Shown: positions 7,324 to 7,601 of the stretch, in pieces | How positions within the stretch are numbered: position 1 is the first letter of the stretch | Layout: each line of letters starts with the position of its first letter | Assembly: GCA_021443285.1 (NCBI GenBank) | Contig: JABUUG010000050.1 | Coordinates: 1-7,601, forward strand | Origin: Bacteroidaceae bacterium | Lineage (GTDB): Bacteria > Bacteroidota > Bacteroidia > Bacteroidales > Bacteroidaceae | Direction: 5' to 3' | DNA: 7,601 bases | Notes under the pieces: generated by a model | Seen by the model: only the letters and a program-made list of their open reading frames with translations | What the model was told of the DNA's origin: nothing | The model's database searches: none | Translations under genes and position numbers: made by a program

Positions 7324-7601
7324 ATGGAAACAAACAGATATATGCGACGCGGTGTTTCTGCGGCAAAAGAGGATGTACACAATGCGATAAAGAACATTGA
7401 CAAAGGACTTTATCCGAGAGCTTTCTGCAAGATTATCCCCGATATTTTGGGAGGTGATGCGGATTATTGTAACATAATGCATGCAGATGGAGCTGGGACA
7501 AAGTCGTCTCTTGCCTATATGTATTGGAAGGAGACAGGGGACTTGAGTGTATGGAAAGGCATTGCTCAAGATGCTCTTATCATGAACATTGACGACCTTC
7601 T
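7324..7601 (+). CDS. purM: PurM-type AIR synthase, 5' part
   Basis: This gene starts at ATG 7324 and remains open to the right edge (92 full codons). It resembles the Bacteroidales protein annotated as AIR synthase (phosphoribosylformylglycinamidine cyclo-ligase), which closes the imidazole ring of FGAM using ATP in purine synthesis. The N terminus reads RYMRRGVSAAKEDVHNAI. HADGAGTKSSLA (53-64) matches the PurM-type TDGVGTKL ATP/substrate block, and QDALIMNIDDLL (82 to the edge) matches the conserved region that is DCVAMSVNDIL-like in canonical PurM. The sequence differs noticeably from E. coli-type PurM, and I recall the Bacteroidetes form as a longer, separate branch. An in-frame ATG at 7342 is an alternative start, but the residues before the second Met (ETNRY) fit homologues. 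The leader is A-rich, with no Shine-Dalgarno sequence, 17 bases after aroE. Confidence 0.85.
   Translation, partial: METNRYMRRGVSAAKEDVHNAIKNIDKGLYPRAFCKIIPDILGGDADYCNIMHADGAGTKSSLAYMYWKETGDLSVWKGIAQDALIMNIDDL

Noticed and set aside
1..7601. Search for a novel defence, mobile or secretion system
   Set aside because: Every sizeable open stretch is accounted for by a recognised core metabolic gene or phoH. No repeats, integrase, toxin-antitoxin pair or unknown gene cluster is visible.

Overview
The window is a stretch of chromosomal housekeeping genes, all on the + strand, most likely from a member of the Bacteroidales (Prevotella- or Bacteroides-like). This rests on the protein sequences: CarB, PurC, PhoH and the PurM-type protein resemble the Bacteroidales versions as I remember them. 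Translation starts also fit, since they mostly lack a good Shine-Dalgarno sequence and sit behind A-rich leaders. No rRNA, tRNA, mobile element, CRISPR array or foreign-looking segment was found.

Layout: the 3' part of carA (1-470) is followed by a complete carB (510-3752), which together encode glutamine-dependent carbamoyl-phosphate synthetase. Next come phoH (about 3787-4761), purC (4773-5726) and the menaquinone methyltransferase ubiE/menG (5733-6488). An 80-base intergenic gap (6489-6568) holds three short GGAGTT repeats and a small hairpin. After it lie aroE (6569-7306) and the 5' end of a purM-type AIR synthase (7324 to the window edge).

Spacings between carA and ubiE are 39, 34, 11 and 6 bases, so these five genes are probably cotranscribed. 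aroE and purM (17 bases apart) may be in the same transcript or form a second unit after the gap. Together the genes serve carbamoyl phosphate supply (pyrimidines and arginine), two purine steps, the shikimate pathway and the menaquinone branch fed by chorismate, with PhoH as an RNA-associated ATPase.

The most interesting observation is in CarB. Its C-terminal effector domain resembles vertebrate CPS1 rather than E. coli CarB. By hand alignment, five of the six residues I recall as the N-acetylglutamate contacts of human CPS1 are present (T975, T978, W994, N1023, N1035), and the sixth is a lysine (K1026). Bacteroides-type organisms are known to make arginine through N-succinylated intermediates, so a succinylated or acetylated amino acid is a testable candidate effector. 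A second point worth checking is the phoH start: no ATG is usable in frame, and a one-base difference near 3780 would connect the gene to an ATG at 3765. I see no evidence of an undescribed multi-gene system.
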